In this document: positions 7,086 through 16,797 of the stretch, in pieces | Layout: each line of letters starts with the position of its first letter | Numbering within the stretch: the stretch's first letter is position 1 | Assembly (NCBI GenBank): GCA_964462865.1 | Contig: CAYWZO010000001.1 | Span: 1 to 64,000 of the forward strand | Source of the DNA: Fen-1077 sp964462865 | GTDB lineage: Bacteria; Chloroflexota; Dehalococcoidia; Dehalococcoidales; RBG-16-60-22 | Length of the DNA stretch: 64,000 nt | Reading direction: 5' to 3' | Notes under the pieces: model-generated | Databases searched by the model: none | What the model saw: only the letters and a program-made list of their open reading frames with translations | Told to the model about the DNA's origin: nothing | Translations under genes and position numbers: made by a program

Positions 7086-10000
7086 TTAACGCTTCCTTTT
7101 CTTTTTTAATATTTCACGTAACGTCTCTTCAAGCTGCTTAACACTGTACGGCTTGGTGATAACCGCGCTGAAGCCGTATTTCTTATATTCTGACATTATC
7201 GGGTCGGTGGCATACCCGCTGGATACAATCACCCTGGCCTCGGGGTCTATTTCCAGCAACTTTTTTATGGCCTCCTTGCCCCCCATGCCGCCCGGTATGG
7301 TCAGGTCCATGATGACGGCATTAAAAGGTTTCCCCGCTTCCCTACCCTGGGCATACATTTTCAGGGCTTCGGCACCGTCAACGGTCAGCTCCGCCTTGTA
7401 TCCGGCCATGTTCAATAACTGTTTCAACATCTTTCTAATTACCTCATCATCGTCCATTACCAGTATCCTGCCCCCCGCCCGGCTGCGGCCACTGGCCGAT
7501 TGTTTCCCGGCGGCCCTGGTTGTTTTTTCGGTGGCCGGCAGGTAGATATGGAAAGTAGTGCCTTCCTTGAAGGCGGATTTAGCGTGAACGTAACCGCCGT
7601 GGTTCCTGGCGATGGAATAGACGGTGGCCAGGCCCAACCCACTCCCTTTCTGCTTGGTGGTGAAATAAGGCTCAAATATCCTCTGTAAGTGCTCTTCAGA
7701 AATTCCCACGCCGGTATCCCGGACATCTATCCGCACGTATTTGCCCGGCGCAAGAGTGGTAATATCCCCTTTCTTAACGGTGAAGTTGCTGGCCTTAATA
7801 TCAAGCATCCCACCGGCGGGCATGGCTTCATCGGCATTTATCACCAGATTATGGATGACCTGGCTGATTTGCCCTTCATCGACTTCCACCGGCCACAGGT
7901 TATCCGGCAGATCCAGTTCCAGCCTGACATTCGAGCCTCTTAAAGCAAAGGTGGCCGATTCTTTAATCAGTTTACCAATATTGACCCGCTTCTTCACTGG
8001 TCTACCTCCCCGGGCGAAGGTTAAAAGCTGCTGGGTCAGGTCCTTGGCGCGCACGGCCGCCTTTTCTGCTTCATCGAGCATCTCGTGAGTCCTGTCAGCC
8101 GGTTTAAGATAAGTTTTAGCCAGGCCGATATTGCCCATGATACCGGTGAGGAGATTGTTGAAATCGTGGGCGATGCCGCCGGCCAGGGTGCCTATTGATT
8201 CCAGCTTGGCCGCCCGGAGGCTTTCCTGCATCAGTATGTTCCGCTCCGCTTCCAGCTCGATATCATGGAGAGCGAAGGCGATATCCGTAGCGACTTCTTG
8301 AAATAGAGTGGACTGTTCCTTATCCAGCACCATTGCCTTTTGCATACAGGTGCTTAAAACACCATAAATCCTGCCTTCATACTCCAGCCTGATAGTCATA
8401 CCTCCCACGTTCGGCGTATCCGCCAGTACCGGGCAACCGACACATGATGATAACGGGTCTAGGATCAGGACAACCCTTTTTTGCTTCAGGGCCTTTTGAG
8501 CGCATGGAGGAAATCCCCCCTGCTTGAAGAGTTCGACCATGGGGCCGAAGTCACCCCGGAGGCCGGTTTGAGCCCAGGCCGTCGGCCTCCCGGACTCGTC
8601 GAACAGCGCAATCCAGGCGTGATGACGGCTGCGCCCTTCGACCAGTATATTGCAGACACTCTTGATAAGCCTGTCACGGTCCTTCTCCTGCGGCATCAAC
8701 TGGTTGATGCCGCGGACGGACCGGAGCGTAAGGTTAAGGTGATTTATCCTTTCCTCGTCCTTCTTACGCTCGGTGATGTCCAGTCCCGAGGTGACCAGAC
8801 ACGGTTCGCCGCGTAACATGATTTTTTCCGCCGACAAGAGCAAAGTGTGTGTATCGCCGTTTTTAGAGCGGAGAAATACCTCCAGATTGTTGACCCGGCC
8901 ATCCTCCTGCAACATCCGGTAGAACTCCCGTCTCTGGGTAGGGTTCGTCCATATACCGATAGCAAGGGCGGTATTGCCGATAAGCTCTTCACGCGTGTAG
9001 CCGGAAAGTCGGCAGTAGGCTTCATTGGCATCGATTATCCAGCCTTCTTTAAAAGTACTGATGGCCATCAGGCTGGCGGAGGCATTGAAAGCCTTGTTAA
9101 ACCGTTCCTCGCTTTCCGCGATGGCCCGCTGTGCCTCCTTACGCCTGGTGATATCACGTATAATCATGGAGGTTCTTTGGGTTCCGTCCGGGTTAATAAA
9201 AACCTTGGTGGAAATTTCACCGGGAAATTTGGTGCCATCACTCCGGATAAGGGTAAGTTCTCCGGTAAACTCACCGGTCTGCCGGCGCTGCTCAAGGGCC
9301 GGCGCGAGGCGGGGGTCCGAAGTGTCTATTACTCCCTTCCTGCCCATCCGGCATATTTCTGCTTCACTCCTGCCGAACATCTTGCAGGCCGCCGGATTGG
9401 CCGCCAGGATGGTGCCGTCGGGGGCCGTTAGAAAGATAGCGTCGATACTATTATCAAAGACGGAGTGGTATTTAGCTTCGCTTTCGGCGATGGCCTGTTC
9501 CGCTTTCTTGCGCTCGGTGATATTGGTTGCCGCCCCTATGAATTTTAACGGCTTACCCGTTTTTTCATCCCTAATCATCATAATTCGGTCTAACCATGTC
9601 ATGTAAGTGCCGTCTTTTTTTCTCATGCGATACTCCACGGTATATGACACCCCCGGCTCCATCTGGTCTATGCTTTGTCTATCTATCCAAGCAAGGTCTT
9701 CGGGGTGAACATGCTCTCGCCAGCCTTCCATGGTGCGGGGGTATCCTCCAAGCTCGTAGCCTAAGTGGCTGTCTATATCGCTATAAAATGTGGCGATACC
9801 GGTCTGCAGGTCTCTTTCGTAGACGATATCACTGGTAAGCTGGCTGGCGGTACGGAACAACTCCTCGCTTTTCTTCAGCGCTTCCTCGGCCCGTTTGCGC
9901 TCGGTAATATCCCGCACGAAGACGGACATTTGCCCGCCTCCGATATTAAGATAATCAACGCTTACTTCAACATCGATAATGCTGCCGTCTTTACGCTTAT

Positions 10001-11876
10001 GGCGCGTCTCAAAACGGTCGGAACCCTGCCTGATAATCTTCTTGACATGCCGTAGTACATCCTCGGGACTTTCCAGGGCTTCAAGATCTTTAATGTGCAT
10101 GCCCAGCAGCTCATCCTGCGTATAGCCCACCATGTTACAATAAGATTCATTCGCCTCCAGTATTTTACCTTTTAAATCCGTCATCCAGAAACCGTCCATG
10201 GCGGTTTTCAGGATGGTCTGGCGTTTCTCTTCGGCCTGTTTGCGCTCGGTGATATCGATGATAATCACGATGCGGCACGGCTGGCCGCCGATGTTGATGA
10301 CCTCGGCCGAGCCCAGACCAACGCGTATCTCACCGGACTTGTGGCGGGAGCTGAATTCCTGGTTGTAGGCCCGGCCGTCTTTTTGCAGGGCATCCATCCA
10401 TCTTTGATACTCTTCCGGTTTAACCCAGAGTTTGAGTTCCGCGGCGTCATGCCCGATAATTTCCTTACGGGAGTAGCCGGTGAAACGGGTGAAACTTTCA
10501 TTAATCTCCAGAAAGCGGTTGTCTTTGAGCGAGGTGATGCAGATGGCGTTGCCGGCGGCACTGAAAGCCTTATAGAACTTCTCTTCCGACTCTTTGAGCG
10601 ATTCCTCGGCCTTTTTACGCTCGGTGATATCGGCGATGACCACGATGCGGTGCGGCTGGCCGCCGATGTTGATAATCTCGGCCGAGCCCAGGCCGATGCG
10701 TATCTCACCGGACTTGTGGCGGGAGCTGAATTCCTGGTTATAGAATTTTCCTTCTTTAGAAAGGATATTAAACAAGCGTTGCAGTTCTTCGTTATATACC
10801 CAGAGCTTAAGCTCGGCGGCGGTGCGGCCGATGACCTCTTCACGCGTGTAGCCGGTGAAACGAGCGTAGCTTTCATTGACCTCAAGAAACTTTTCATCCT
10901 GCAGAGAGGTGATGCAGATGGCGCAGCCGGCGGCACCAAAGGCCTTGGAGAACTTTTCCTCCGATTCCTTGATTGCTTCCTCTGCCCGCTGGCGTTCCGT
11001 GATGTCCTGGGCGAATCCTATCAGACCTGTAACCACGCCGTTTTCATCGAAAATGGGGACTTTGTCCGTCTGTACCCACCGCAATCCCCGGGCGGATTCA
11101 TACTTCTCGATGATATTAATCTTGGAACGCCCCGATGAAAACACCTCCCGGTCATCGTCGGTCATCCCTCGCGCGATATCGGTTGAATACAGGTCAAAAA
11201 CCGTCTTTCCTATAAAATCATCTTCAGGCATATTGAGCGCTTGAGCGAAGGCCCGGTTGACGCGTAGAAACTTCCCTTCTTTATCTTTATGAAATACCAG
11301 TACCGGCGCAGCATCGAATATAGTCCTTATTTCCTTCCGTTCCTTCTCCCGGTCCTCTAATAATTTCTTCCTTTCCGTGATATCCTGGTACATCGCCAGG
11401 TAGCACTGCTTCCCGCCCCAGATAACCGGTCTGCGGATGACATGTAAATCTTTTATGGTACCGTCCGGGCGCCTGATACAAATTTCATACTCCGGCGGCA
11501 CCGGCTCTCCCGCCTTCCTTTTCCGCATTCTTGCCAGGTGTTGGGCGTAGCTCTCCGGGGTCAACATCAGTTCCTTGGGTACCTCTTTCAACTCCTTGAG
11601 AGTGCGATAGCCGTAGATGTCTAGAATGGACTGGTTGGCATAAACCAAATCTCCTTCTTCCGTAACAATGCGTATACCCAGGGGGCAGGCGTCCAGAGAA
11701 TTACGGAAGTTCCGCTCCGATTCCACATAAGCATCTTTCAGGTCGCGGGTACCCAGGAGGGCAGCATCCCTTTCGCTTCTTACGTTTTCAATTTGAGCTC
11801 GCAGGACGTGGTTACGTTCTTCAGCCCCGGCCAGCTTTTTTTCCAGTTCTTCATAGGTCAGCTTTTTCCCATCCAT
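7086..11876 (-). CDS. Hybrid histidine kinase with eight PAS domains
   Basis: A 1,596-residue soluble sensor kinase. After an N-terminal coiled coil (about 1-50) there are eight PAS domains from roughly residue 58 to 1040, then GAF (about 1060-1205). A HisKA domain has its phospho-acceptor His near 1235 (GTLAGGIAHDFNNLL), followed by an HATPase domain (NLVINADEAMPAGG, DTGVGISEEH, GSGLGLATVYSI). A C-terminal receiver domain follows (VMDDDEV, VIMDLTIPGG, ITKPYS). There is no transmembrane segment. PAS3 and PAS4 are nearly identical in protein and DNA, showing recent tandem duplication. GGGGTGAGCG precedes the ATG, and no partner regulator is adjacent. The cue is unknown; PAS/GAF domains usually sense redox state, gases or small ligands. 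Confidence 0.9.
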   Translation of the reverse strand: MDGKKLTYEELEKKLAGAEERNHVLRAQIENVRSERDAALLGTRDLKDAYVESERNFRNSLDACPLGIRIVTEEGDLVYANQSILDIYGYRTLKELKEVPKELMLTPESYAQHLARMRKRKAGEPVPPEYEICIRRPDGTIKDLHVIRRPVIWGGKQCYLAMYQDITERKKLLEDREKERKEIRTIFDAAPVLVFHKDKEGKFLRVNRAFAQALNMPEDDFIGKTVFDLYSTDIARGMTDDDREVFSSGRSKINIIEKYESARGLRWVQTDKVPIFDENGVVTGLIGFAQDITERQRAEEAIKESEEKFSKAFGAAGCAICITSLQDEKFLEVNESYARFTGYTREEVIGRTAAELKLWVYNEELQRLFNILSKEGKFYNQEFSSRHKSGEIRIGLGSAEIINIGGQPHRIVVIADITERKKAEESLKESEEKFYKAFSAAGNAICITSLKDNRFLEINESFTRFTGYSRKEIIGHDAAELKLWVKPEEYQRWMDALQKDGRAYNQEFSSRHKSGEIRVGLGSAEVINIGGQPCRIVIIIDITERKQAEEKRQTILKTAMDGFWMTDLKGKILEANESYCNMVGYTQDELLGMHIKDLEALESPEDVLRHVKKIIRQGSDRFETRHKRKDGSIIDVEVSVDYLNIGGGQMSVFVRDITERKRAEEALKKSEELFRTASQLTSDIVYERDLQTGIATFYSDIDSHLGYELGGYPRTMEGWREHVHPEDLAWIDRQSIDQMEPGVSYTVEYRMRKKDGTYMTWLDRIMMIRDEKTGKPLKFIGAATNITERKKAEQAIAESEAKYHSVFDNSIDAIFLTAPDGTILAANPAACKMFGRSEAEICRMGRKGVIDTSDPRLAPALEQRRQTGEFTGELTLIRSDGTKFPGEISTKVFINPDGTQRTSMIIRDITRRKEAQRAIAESEERFNKAFNASASLMAISTFKEGWIIDANEAYCRLSGYTREELIGNTALAIGIWTNPTQRREFYRMLQEDGRVNNLEVFLRSKNGDTHTLLLSAEKIMLRGEPCLVTSGLDITERKKDEERINHLNLTLRSVRGINQLMPQEKDRDRLIKSVCNILVEGRSRHHAWIALFDESGRPTAWAQTGLRGDFGPMVELFKQGGFPPCAQKALKQKRVVLILDPLSSCVGCPVLADTPNVGGMTIRLEYEGRIYGVLSTCMQKAMVLDKEQSTLFQEVATDIAFALHDIELEAERNILMQESLRAAKLESIGTLAGGIAHDFNNLLTGIMGNIGLAKTYLKPADRTHEMLDEAEKAAVRAKDLTQQLLTFARGGRPVKKRVNIGKLIKESATFALRGSNVRLELDLPDNLWPVEVDEGQISQVIHNLVINADEAMPAGGMLDIKASNFTVKKGDITTLAPGKYVRIDVRDTGVGISEEHLQRIFEPYFTTKQKGSGLGLATVYSIARNHGGYVHAKSAFKEGTTFHIYLPATEKTTRAAGKQSASGRSRAGGRILVMDDDEVIRKMLKQLLNMAGYKAELTVDGAEALKMYAQGREAGKPFNAVIMDLTIPGGMGGKEAIKKLLEIDPEARVIVSSGYATDPIMSEYKKYGFSAVITKPYSVKQLEETLREILKKKRKR

Positions 11877-12227
11877 CGCTCACCCCCCGGTACCACTTAT
11901 TTTCCGGGATACCTGTGCCTTTACTCACGGGAATCACCTTTGCCTAAATAACACAGGGCACCAGCGATGGTCCTTGTATGGAACTACCATGCTGGCGCCC
12001 CTATGTTTATCATTTCGCCCTTTTCCGGCACATCCAGAGGTCAGAAGTATTCAGATAATGTCATGTAATCATAGCTTTATAGTTTATGGATACTCGGAGA
12101 ATTTTGTCAAGTGGCAAAGTATTTATCATTGAGAGGCCAGGTGACAATAGTGTTTTTCCGCAGCTGAAGTGAACTGCGATGGGGAGAGATGGTGGCTTTT
12201 TGAAAACAGTGCGCCGCCAGAGAGGGA
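11877..12227. other. Gene-free leader region of the PAS kinase
   Basis: About 350 bases between two minus-strand genes. It holds one strong hairpin (11956-12000, listed separately) in the untranslated leader of the kinase, and A/T-rich text near 12050-12130 that could carry its promoter. No coding signal was seen. Confidence 0.5.
11956..12000 (-). promoter_or_regulatory. Strong hairpin in the PAS-kinase leader
   Basis: On the minus strand GGGCGCCAGC-ATGGT pairs with ACCAT-(C)-GCTGGTGCCC, about 15 base pairs with one bulge and a 14-base loop, roughly 80 bases upstream of the kinase start. No U-tract follows directly, so it is not a plain terminator. It could be an RNA leader element or a repeat, since the 11-mer GGGGCGCCAGC also occurs near 4514 and 4599. 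I could not match it to a known riboswitch. Confidence 0.45.
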
Positions 12228-13511
12228 CTATTCTAAAAGTTCCATAATATGTCTGACCTGTACCGGCAGGCCGCTCCGCTTAAGGCTATCGATGAGCTGT
12301 ATCTGGCAGCCGGGGCAGTCCGTGACGACGATATCCGCGCTGGTGGACTGGATATCGGCCACTTTTCTGGCGGCGATCCGCTGTGATAGCTCGTAGAAAT
12401 AGATACTGAACGTTCCGGCCATGCCGCAACAGCTATCGGCGCGGGGCATCTCCACAAAATGAATATCGGATAGAGATTGCAGTATCCGCCGGGGCGGCTC
12501 GGTAACGCCGAGATAGCGTCCCAGGTGGCAGGGCTCGTGCCAGGTTACCGTTTTACCTTTGAACTCCGGGGCGGTGCGGTAGGCCGATGACGGTAACTTC
12601 GCCACATCGACGAGGAACTCGGTAATATCCCTGATTTTAGCGGCGAATTCCTGATAGGCCTGTTTTCTTTCATCGTTATCGGCCAGGAACTTGACGTAGT
12701 CCTTCATCGCCGAGGCGCAGGTCGCGCAGTCGGTAACCACGTAGTCCAAGCCCTCAAAAGCGCGCACGTTAGCATCGGCCATTTTACGGCCCGTAGCAAA
12801 ATCGCCCGCGCCGAGGAAAACCGGCGCCCCGCAGCAGCCCTGGCGCCGCGGCACGATTACCTCGACGCCGTTCTGGTTGAGAAAGCGGATAATCTTCCGG
12901 CCTAATTCGGGAAAGACAAAATCGGTCATGCAGCCGGTAAAATAGCCGACGGTGTACCTGACCTCGATACCAGCCGGAGGGCGGTTGACCTCCGGCACCG
13001 ACTGCCGCAGGAACCGGGGCGCTATCTGCGGGATGTGCCGGCCCCGGCCCAGCGCCGAAAGGAAAAAGGAAAGGTGCCGTATGGTGCCTTCCGTCCGGGG
13101 CAGAAAAATACCCTGGAACCAGGAGGCCAGGCGCACCGCCCACCCGAACAGCCGCCGACGCGGCAGGAGCCAGCGGTAGACCAAGCGGGAGGGAAAAGAC
13201 AGGCCGTGATGCCTGACCCTGTCCGCCCGGGCGGCGGTAATCACCGAGGGCACGTTAGTGCCGGCCGGGCAGCTCTGGGCGCAGGCCATACACAACGTAC
13301 ATTTGTTGAGCTGTTTGGCCATTTCCGCCGTCGGCGCCAGCTCCCCGGAAAGCAGGGCGCGGATGAGCATAATTTTCCCGCGTGCGACGGACGACTCGAC
13401 TTTCTCCTCCTGATAGACAGGGCAGGCGGACATGCAGAAACCACATTTGGTGCATTTATCGAGGTCGGTCCTGAACCGGTCAATCTGCGTATATTCCGAA
13501 CTGGCTTTCAT
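12228..13511 (-). CDS. GlcF-like Fe-S oxidoreductase subunit (CCG domains)
   Basis: Electron-carrier subunit of a glycolate/lactate-type dehydrogenase. Two ferredoxin motifs come first (CTKCGFCMSACPVY, CTLCMACAQSCPAGT). Two cysteine-rich CCG domains follow (GYFTGCM...QGCCGAP...DCATC and HEPCHLGRYLG...DSCCGMAG...DCPGCQ). I chose the ATG at 13511 (MKASSEY, 427 residues). The frame stays open to 13634, but the extra residues are encoded by a palindromic intergenic repeat (13538-13638) and are unlikely to be translated. The FAD subunit gene lies directly upstream on the same strand, with the repeat in between. The substrate is not fixed by sequence: glycolate, D-lactate or another 2-hydroxyacid are candidates. 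Confidence 0.88.
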   Translation of the reverse strand: MKASSEYTQIDRFRTDLDKCTKCGFCMSACPVYQEEKVESSVARGKIMLIRALLSGELAPTAEMAKQLNKCTLCMACAQSCPAGTNVPSVITAARADRVRHHGLSFPSRLVYRWLLPRRRLFGWAVRLASWFQGIFLPRTEGTIRHLSFFLSALGRGRHIPQIAPRFLRQSVPEVNRPPAGIEVRYTVGYFTGCMTDFVFPELGRKIIRFLNQNGVEVIVPRRQGCCGAPVFLGAGDFATGRKMADANVRAFEGLDYVVTDCATCASAMKDYVKFLADNDERKQAYQEFAAKIRDITEFLVDVAKLPSSAYRTAPEFKGKTVTWHEPCHLGRYLGVTEPPRRILQSLSDIHFVEMPRADSCCGMAGTFSIYFYELSQRIAARKVADIQSTSADIVVTDCPGCQIQLIDSLKRSGLPVQVRHIMELLE

Positions 13512-13537
13512 TGGCACTGACTTTGATATATAATGAC

Positions 13538-13638
13538 TGTCATTACGAGCCCTCACGCTACGCTCAGGGTAAACTCCGCGAAGCAATCTGTTACCTCGGA
13601 CAAGCGGATTGCTTCGGGCCCTGGCCCTCGCCATGACA
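13538..13638. repeat. Palindromic intergenic repeat inside an operon
   Basis: Borders TGTCATTACGAG (13538-13549) and CTCGCCATGACA (13627-13638) form imperfect inverted repeats. Inner arms are GAAGCAATC and GATTGCTTC. It sits exactly between the FAD subunit gene and the Fe-S subunit gene and has similar borders to elements near 16453 and 24183. It probably forms a large RNA hairpin that could alter the expression ratio of the two subunits. Confidence 0.65.
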
Positions 13639-13645
13639 TCCTCTT

Positions 13646-15031
13646 TTAATCATCGTCTTCCCAGATTTTGCCGGGATTGAGGATGTGGGCGGGGTCGAGC
13701 ACGTCCTTTATCTGTTTCATAATAGCGATGGCGGCAGGGTCCATAGCCTTTTTCAGGAAACGCTTCTTCTCCAGGCCGATGCCGTGCTCGCCGGAGATAA
13801 CGCCGCCCAGGGAAAGGGCTATCTCGATGATTTCGTCCACGCACCGCTGGGCGCGGCTAAAGTGCTCTTTGTCCCGGCTGTCGGTGAGCACTACCGGGTG
13901 GAAGTTGCCGTCGCCTATATGCCCGGCAAAGCTAAGGGGCACGTCATATCGCTGCGCGGCTTCCCGTCCCTTCCTGATGAACTCGGCAATTTTATCGCGG
14001 GGCACGGAGACGTCCTCATTTATAATCGTGTGGGCGCGGCTGACAATATCGGAGAAATGGGCGCTCCTCACCTGCCAGTACCTGGCCGCTTCTTCATCGT
14101 CCGCCGCCAGCCGGACTTCACCGGCGCTTTTCTTACATAAAGACAGCACGTGCCGCGCCTCGGCCTCGACTGTCTCCGGTAGTCCGTCCACCTGGATGAG
14201 TAGGACTACCTGGTTTTCATCAAGTGTTTTATCAGGCAGGAGCCCGCGGAACTTACCGAACGTCCACCTGTCCACGAATTCGACCTTCGAAGGCAGGACG
14301 CCGCCGGCGATGATTTCCGAGACGGCCTCACCGGCCACGGCCACATCGCTGAAGACGGCCACGATGGTCTTCTCGGCCTTCGGGGCGGGGAGGAGGCGTA
14401 GCGTTATCCGGCTGATGACGCCCAGGGTGCCCTCGGAGCCGGTAAAAAGCATCATCAATTCATATCCCGTCCGGTTCTTGGGGGTAAGTCCACCCAGCCG
14501 GACGATACGGCCATCGGCCAGCACCACTTCCAGGCCGAGGACGTACTGCTTGGTGACGCCGTATTTCAGGCAGGACGGCCCCCCGGAATTTTCCGCTACC
14601 ACGCCGCCCATGGTGCAGCCGGCGGCGCTCTGGGGGTCGGGAGGGAAGAAAAGCCCTTCCCGGGCCAGGGCGTTCTGGAAGTCCTGGAGGACGACACCCG
14701 GCTCGACGGTGGCGTTAAGGTTGTTCCTGTTAATTTCGATAATCTGGTTCATCCGGGTGGTGCACAGGACAATGCCACCCCTGATGGGGATGGAGCCGCC
14801 GCTGACATTGGTGCCGCCGCCCCGGGGCGTAACAGGGATGCGGTTTTCCGCGGCGAGCTTGAGAATTGCCGATATCTGCGCTGCCTCCACCGGCAGCACG
14901 ACAACATCCGGGAGGTGGGACTGGAGGCTTAAAGCGTCATAGGAGTAAGCCACCATGTCCTCTTTAGAGGTCAGGACGTTCTCTTTGCTGACAATTTTAC
15001 GGAGACGGTCGATTTGCCTGTTATCAATCAT
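13646..15031 (-). CDS. FAD-linked 2-hydroxyacid oxidase, GlcD-like
   Basis: Flavin subunit (461 residues, full length) of a glycolate/D-lactate dehydrogenase-type complex, VAO/FAD-binding type 4 fold. The FAD-binding half shows VVLPVEAAQISAILKLA, VTPRGGGTNVSGGSIP, GCTMGGVVAENSGGPSC and GSEGTLGVISRITLRL. The C-terminal half has SFAGHIGDGNFHPVV and GGVISGEHGIGLEKK, which contribute metal and substrate histidines in the family. It precedes the CCG-domain Fe-S subunit on the same strand, the usual GlcD-GlcF pairing. Electrons probably pass from the hydroxyacid through FAD to the Fe-S protein and then to quinone or an electron-transfer partner. Confidence 0.9.
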   Translation of the reverse strand: MIDNRQIDRLRKIVSKENVLTSKEDMVAYSYDALSLQSHLPDVVVLPVEAAQISAILKLAAENRIPVTPRGGGTNVSGGSIPIRGGIVLCTTRMNQIIEINRNNLNATVEPGVVLQDFQNALAREGLFFPPDPQSAAGCTMGGVVAENSGGPSCLKYGVTKQYVLGLEVVLADGRIVRLGGLTPKNRTGYELMMLFTGSEGTLGVISRITLRLLPAPKAEKTIVAVFSDVAVAGEAVSEIIAGGVLPSKVEFVDRWTFGKFRGLLPDKTLDENQVVLLIQVDGLPETVEAEARHVLSLCKKSAGEVRLAADDEEAARYWQVRSAHFSDIVSRAHTIINEDVSVPRDKIAEFIRKGREAAQRYDVPLSFAGHIGDGNFHPVVLTDSRDKEHFSRAQRCVDEIIEIALSLGGVISGEHGIGLEKKRFLKKAMDPAAIAIMKQIKDVLDPAHILNPGKIWEDDD

Positions 15032-15187
15032 CTGAACTCCGGTGCGTCAAGAGTCTCTAATACTACTTTACCGTGTCCGGGGCGGCCTGTTCAAGCCGAC
15101 CGTTTTCAGCATACCAGATGCTTCCCTTTACAAACAGAGCGCCAATCCTGTATTCTAGCTTTAAGAAAAAGCGCGAGGAGGGATTGA

Positions 15188-16444
15188 TTGTACAAGGCAG
15201 CCCGCGGGACAACCGATATCCTCCCGGAAGAGCAGCCCTACTGGCGCTATGTGGAGAAAGCCATCGCGGATATTACCCGGCTCTATGGTTACCAGCGCAT
15301 CGATACGCCGGTCTTCGAGGATACCGGGCTTTTCCGCCGCAGCACCGGGGAGTACACGGACATCGTCCAGAAAGAGATGTACACCTTCGACGACCGGGGC
15401 GGCAACAGCCTGACGCTGAAACCGGAGGGTACGCCGCCGGTGTGCCGGGCCTATATCCAGCACGGTCTGCACAATCTCCCGAAGCCGGTCAAGTTGTACT
15501 ATGTTTCGCCCATTTTCCGCTATGACAGGCCCCAGGCGGGGCGCTACCGGCAGCATTACCAGTTCGGCTGCGAGGCCATCGGCGACGTTGACCCCGCCCT
15601 CGACGCCGAGGTTATCGACCTGGCCTGGCGCTTTTACGCCTCGCTCGGCCTCAAAGGCCTGTCTCTCCAGCTCAATAGCATAGGCTGCCGCAAATGCCGC
15701 CCGTCTTACCTTAATATATTAATAGAGTATTACCGCAAACACGCCGCCAAGCTGTGCAACGATTGCCAGGCAAGGCTGGTTAAAAACCCCCTGCGGTTGC
15801 TCGACTGCAAACAGGCTTCCTGCCAGGAGATAGCGGACGCCGCCCCCGCCAGCGCCGACCACCTCTGCCCGGCCTGCGGCGAGCATTTTGCCAGCCTTCA
15901 GAAATACCTGGGTTTTCTCGGCATACCTTTTGTATTAAACAATCGTCTGGTACGAGGGCTGGACTATTATACCCGCACCGTTTTCGAGTTCGAGCCGGAG
16001 GAAGAGAGGGGGCAGAGCAGCCTGGGCGGCGGGGGGAGATATGACTACCTTATCGAGGAGCTCGGCGGCCCGCCGACACCCGCCATCGGCTTCGGCATCG
16101 GCATCGAGAGGGTTATCCTGAACCTCAAGAAACAGGGCGTCAGCGTGCCCGCCCCACCCGCTTTGCAGGTGCTTATCGCCGCTTTAGGCGAGGCTGCCAG
16201 GGACCTGGCTGTCAGGCTGGCGGCGGACCTGCGGCTGGCGGGCGTCAGCGCGGTAACGGGGGTTGAGGGGAAGAGCCTTAAAGCCCGTCTCCGGCAGGCC
16301 AACGCGCTCGGGGTGCGCTTTACGGTCATCATCGGGGAGGACGAGGTGAAAGCCGGTACCGCCACGCTGCGGGACATGGCCGGCGCCCGACAGGAGAGCG
16401 TACCCTTCAATGAACTGGTAAAGCGTTTGCAACAACTGGCGTAA
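15188..16444 (+). CDS. hisS: Histidyl-tRNA synthetase
   Basis: Charges tRNA-His. Class II synthetase of 418 residues. Motif 1 lies in the RIDTPVFEDTGLFRRSTGE region, motif 2 is YVSPIFRYDRPQAGRYRQ, the histidine-specific loop is LVRGLDYYTRTVFEF, and motif 3 is AIGFGIGIERVIL, followed by an anticodon-binding domain from about residue 325. The middle carries four cysteine pairs (CRKC, CNDC, CKQASC, CPAC), a metal-binding-looking insertion seen in many bacterial HisRS. AGGAGGG (15176-15182) supports the TTG start at 15188. Its 3' end is followed by a palindromic repeat. Confidence 0.96.
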   Translation: MYKAARGTTDILPEEQPYWRYVEKAIADITRLYGYQRIDTPVFEDTGLFRRSTGEYTDIVQKEMYTFDDRGGNSLTLKPEGTPPVCRAYIQHGLHNLPKPVKLYYVSPIFRYDRPQAGRYRQHYQFGCEAIGDVDPALDAEVIDLAWRFYASLGLKGLSLQLNSIGCRKCRPSYLNILIEYYRKHAAKLCNDCQARLVKNPLRLLDCKQASCQEIADAAPASADHLCPACGEHFASLQKYLGFLGIPFVLNNRLVRGLDYYTRTVFEFEPEEERGQSSLGGGGRYDYLIEELGGPPTPAIGFGIGIERVILNLKKQGVSVPAPPALQVLIAALGEAARDLAVRLAADLRLAGVSAVTGVEGKSLKARLRQANALGVRFTVIIGEDEVKAGTATLRDMAGARQESVPFNELVKRLQQLA

Positions 16445-16452
16445 GCCCGGTC

Positions 16453-16553
16453 TGTCATTGCGAGGAGTCCCGATATAATCGGGACGACGTGGCAATCCCC
16501 ATCATGGCATTAAACCTTACATAGGGATTGCCACGCTATCGCTCGCAATGACA
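16453..16553. repeat. Palindromic intergenic repeat
   Basis: Perfect 12-base terminal inverted repeats TGTCATTGCGAG (16453-16464) and CTCGCAATGACA (16542-16553) enclose a second perfect pair, CGTGGCAATCCC (16488-16499) and GGGATTGCCACG (16524-16535). There is also a small TCCCGAT/ATCGGGA hairpin. There is no coding capacity, so it is a non-autonomous MITE-like element. Confidence 0.75.
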
Positions 16554-16706
16554 ACAGTGCTCCGCTTTGTTCCTTCTTCATATTTTCTTAACTTTTCAGG
16601 AGTATACTACAGATTAATCATATTTATCATCTTGATTATGTTAACGGAAAGTAATGTAATTTATAGAAACGTTAAAAAAATTTATGTTAATTCACCTCTA
16701 AAGGGG

Positions 16707-16734
16707 TTGACAAATTGCGCAGTTATGCTACACT
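16707..16734 (+). promoter_or_regulatory. Strong sigma-70-type promoter of the surface protein
   Basis: A perfect -35 TTGACA (16707-16712) is followed after 16 bases by TACACT (16729-16734). Just downstream is the inverted repeat GTACCT-6-AGGTAC (16746-16763), at or near the expected transcript start. It drives a leader of about 200 bases ahead of the 1,013-residue surface protein. Confidence 0.7.
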
Positions 16735-16797
16735 AAGTACTAAGTGTACCTTGGGATAGGTACGCCTGTGTTTGTATTGGAAAAAGGAGGTGATGCG

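Noticed and set aside
7457..11481. Long opposite-strand reading frames inside the PAS kinase
   Set aside because: They lack ribosome binding sites and family-like sequence and mirror the conserved PAS codons on the other strand.
13512..13634. N-terminal extension of the GlcF-like protein
   Set aside because: These codons fall in a palindromic intergenic repeat and read as arginine-rich nonsense; the start is placed at 13511.
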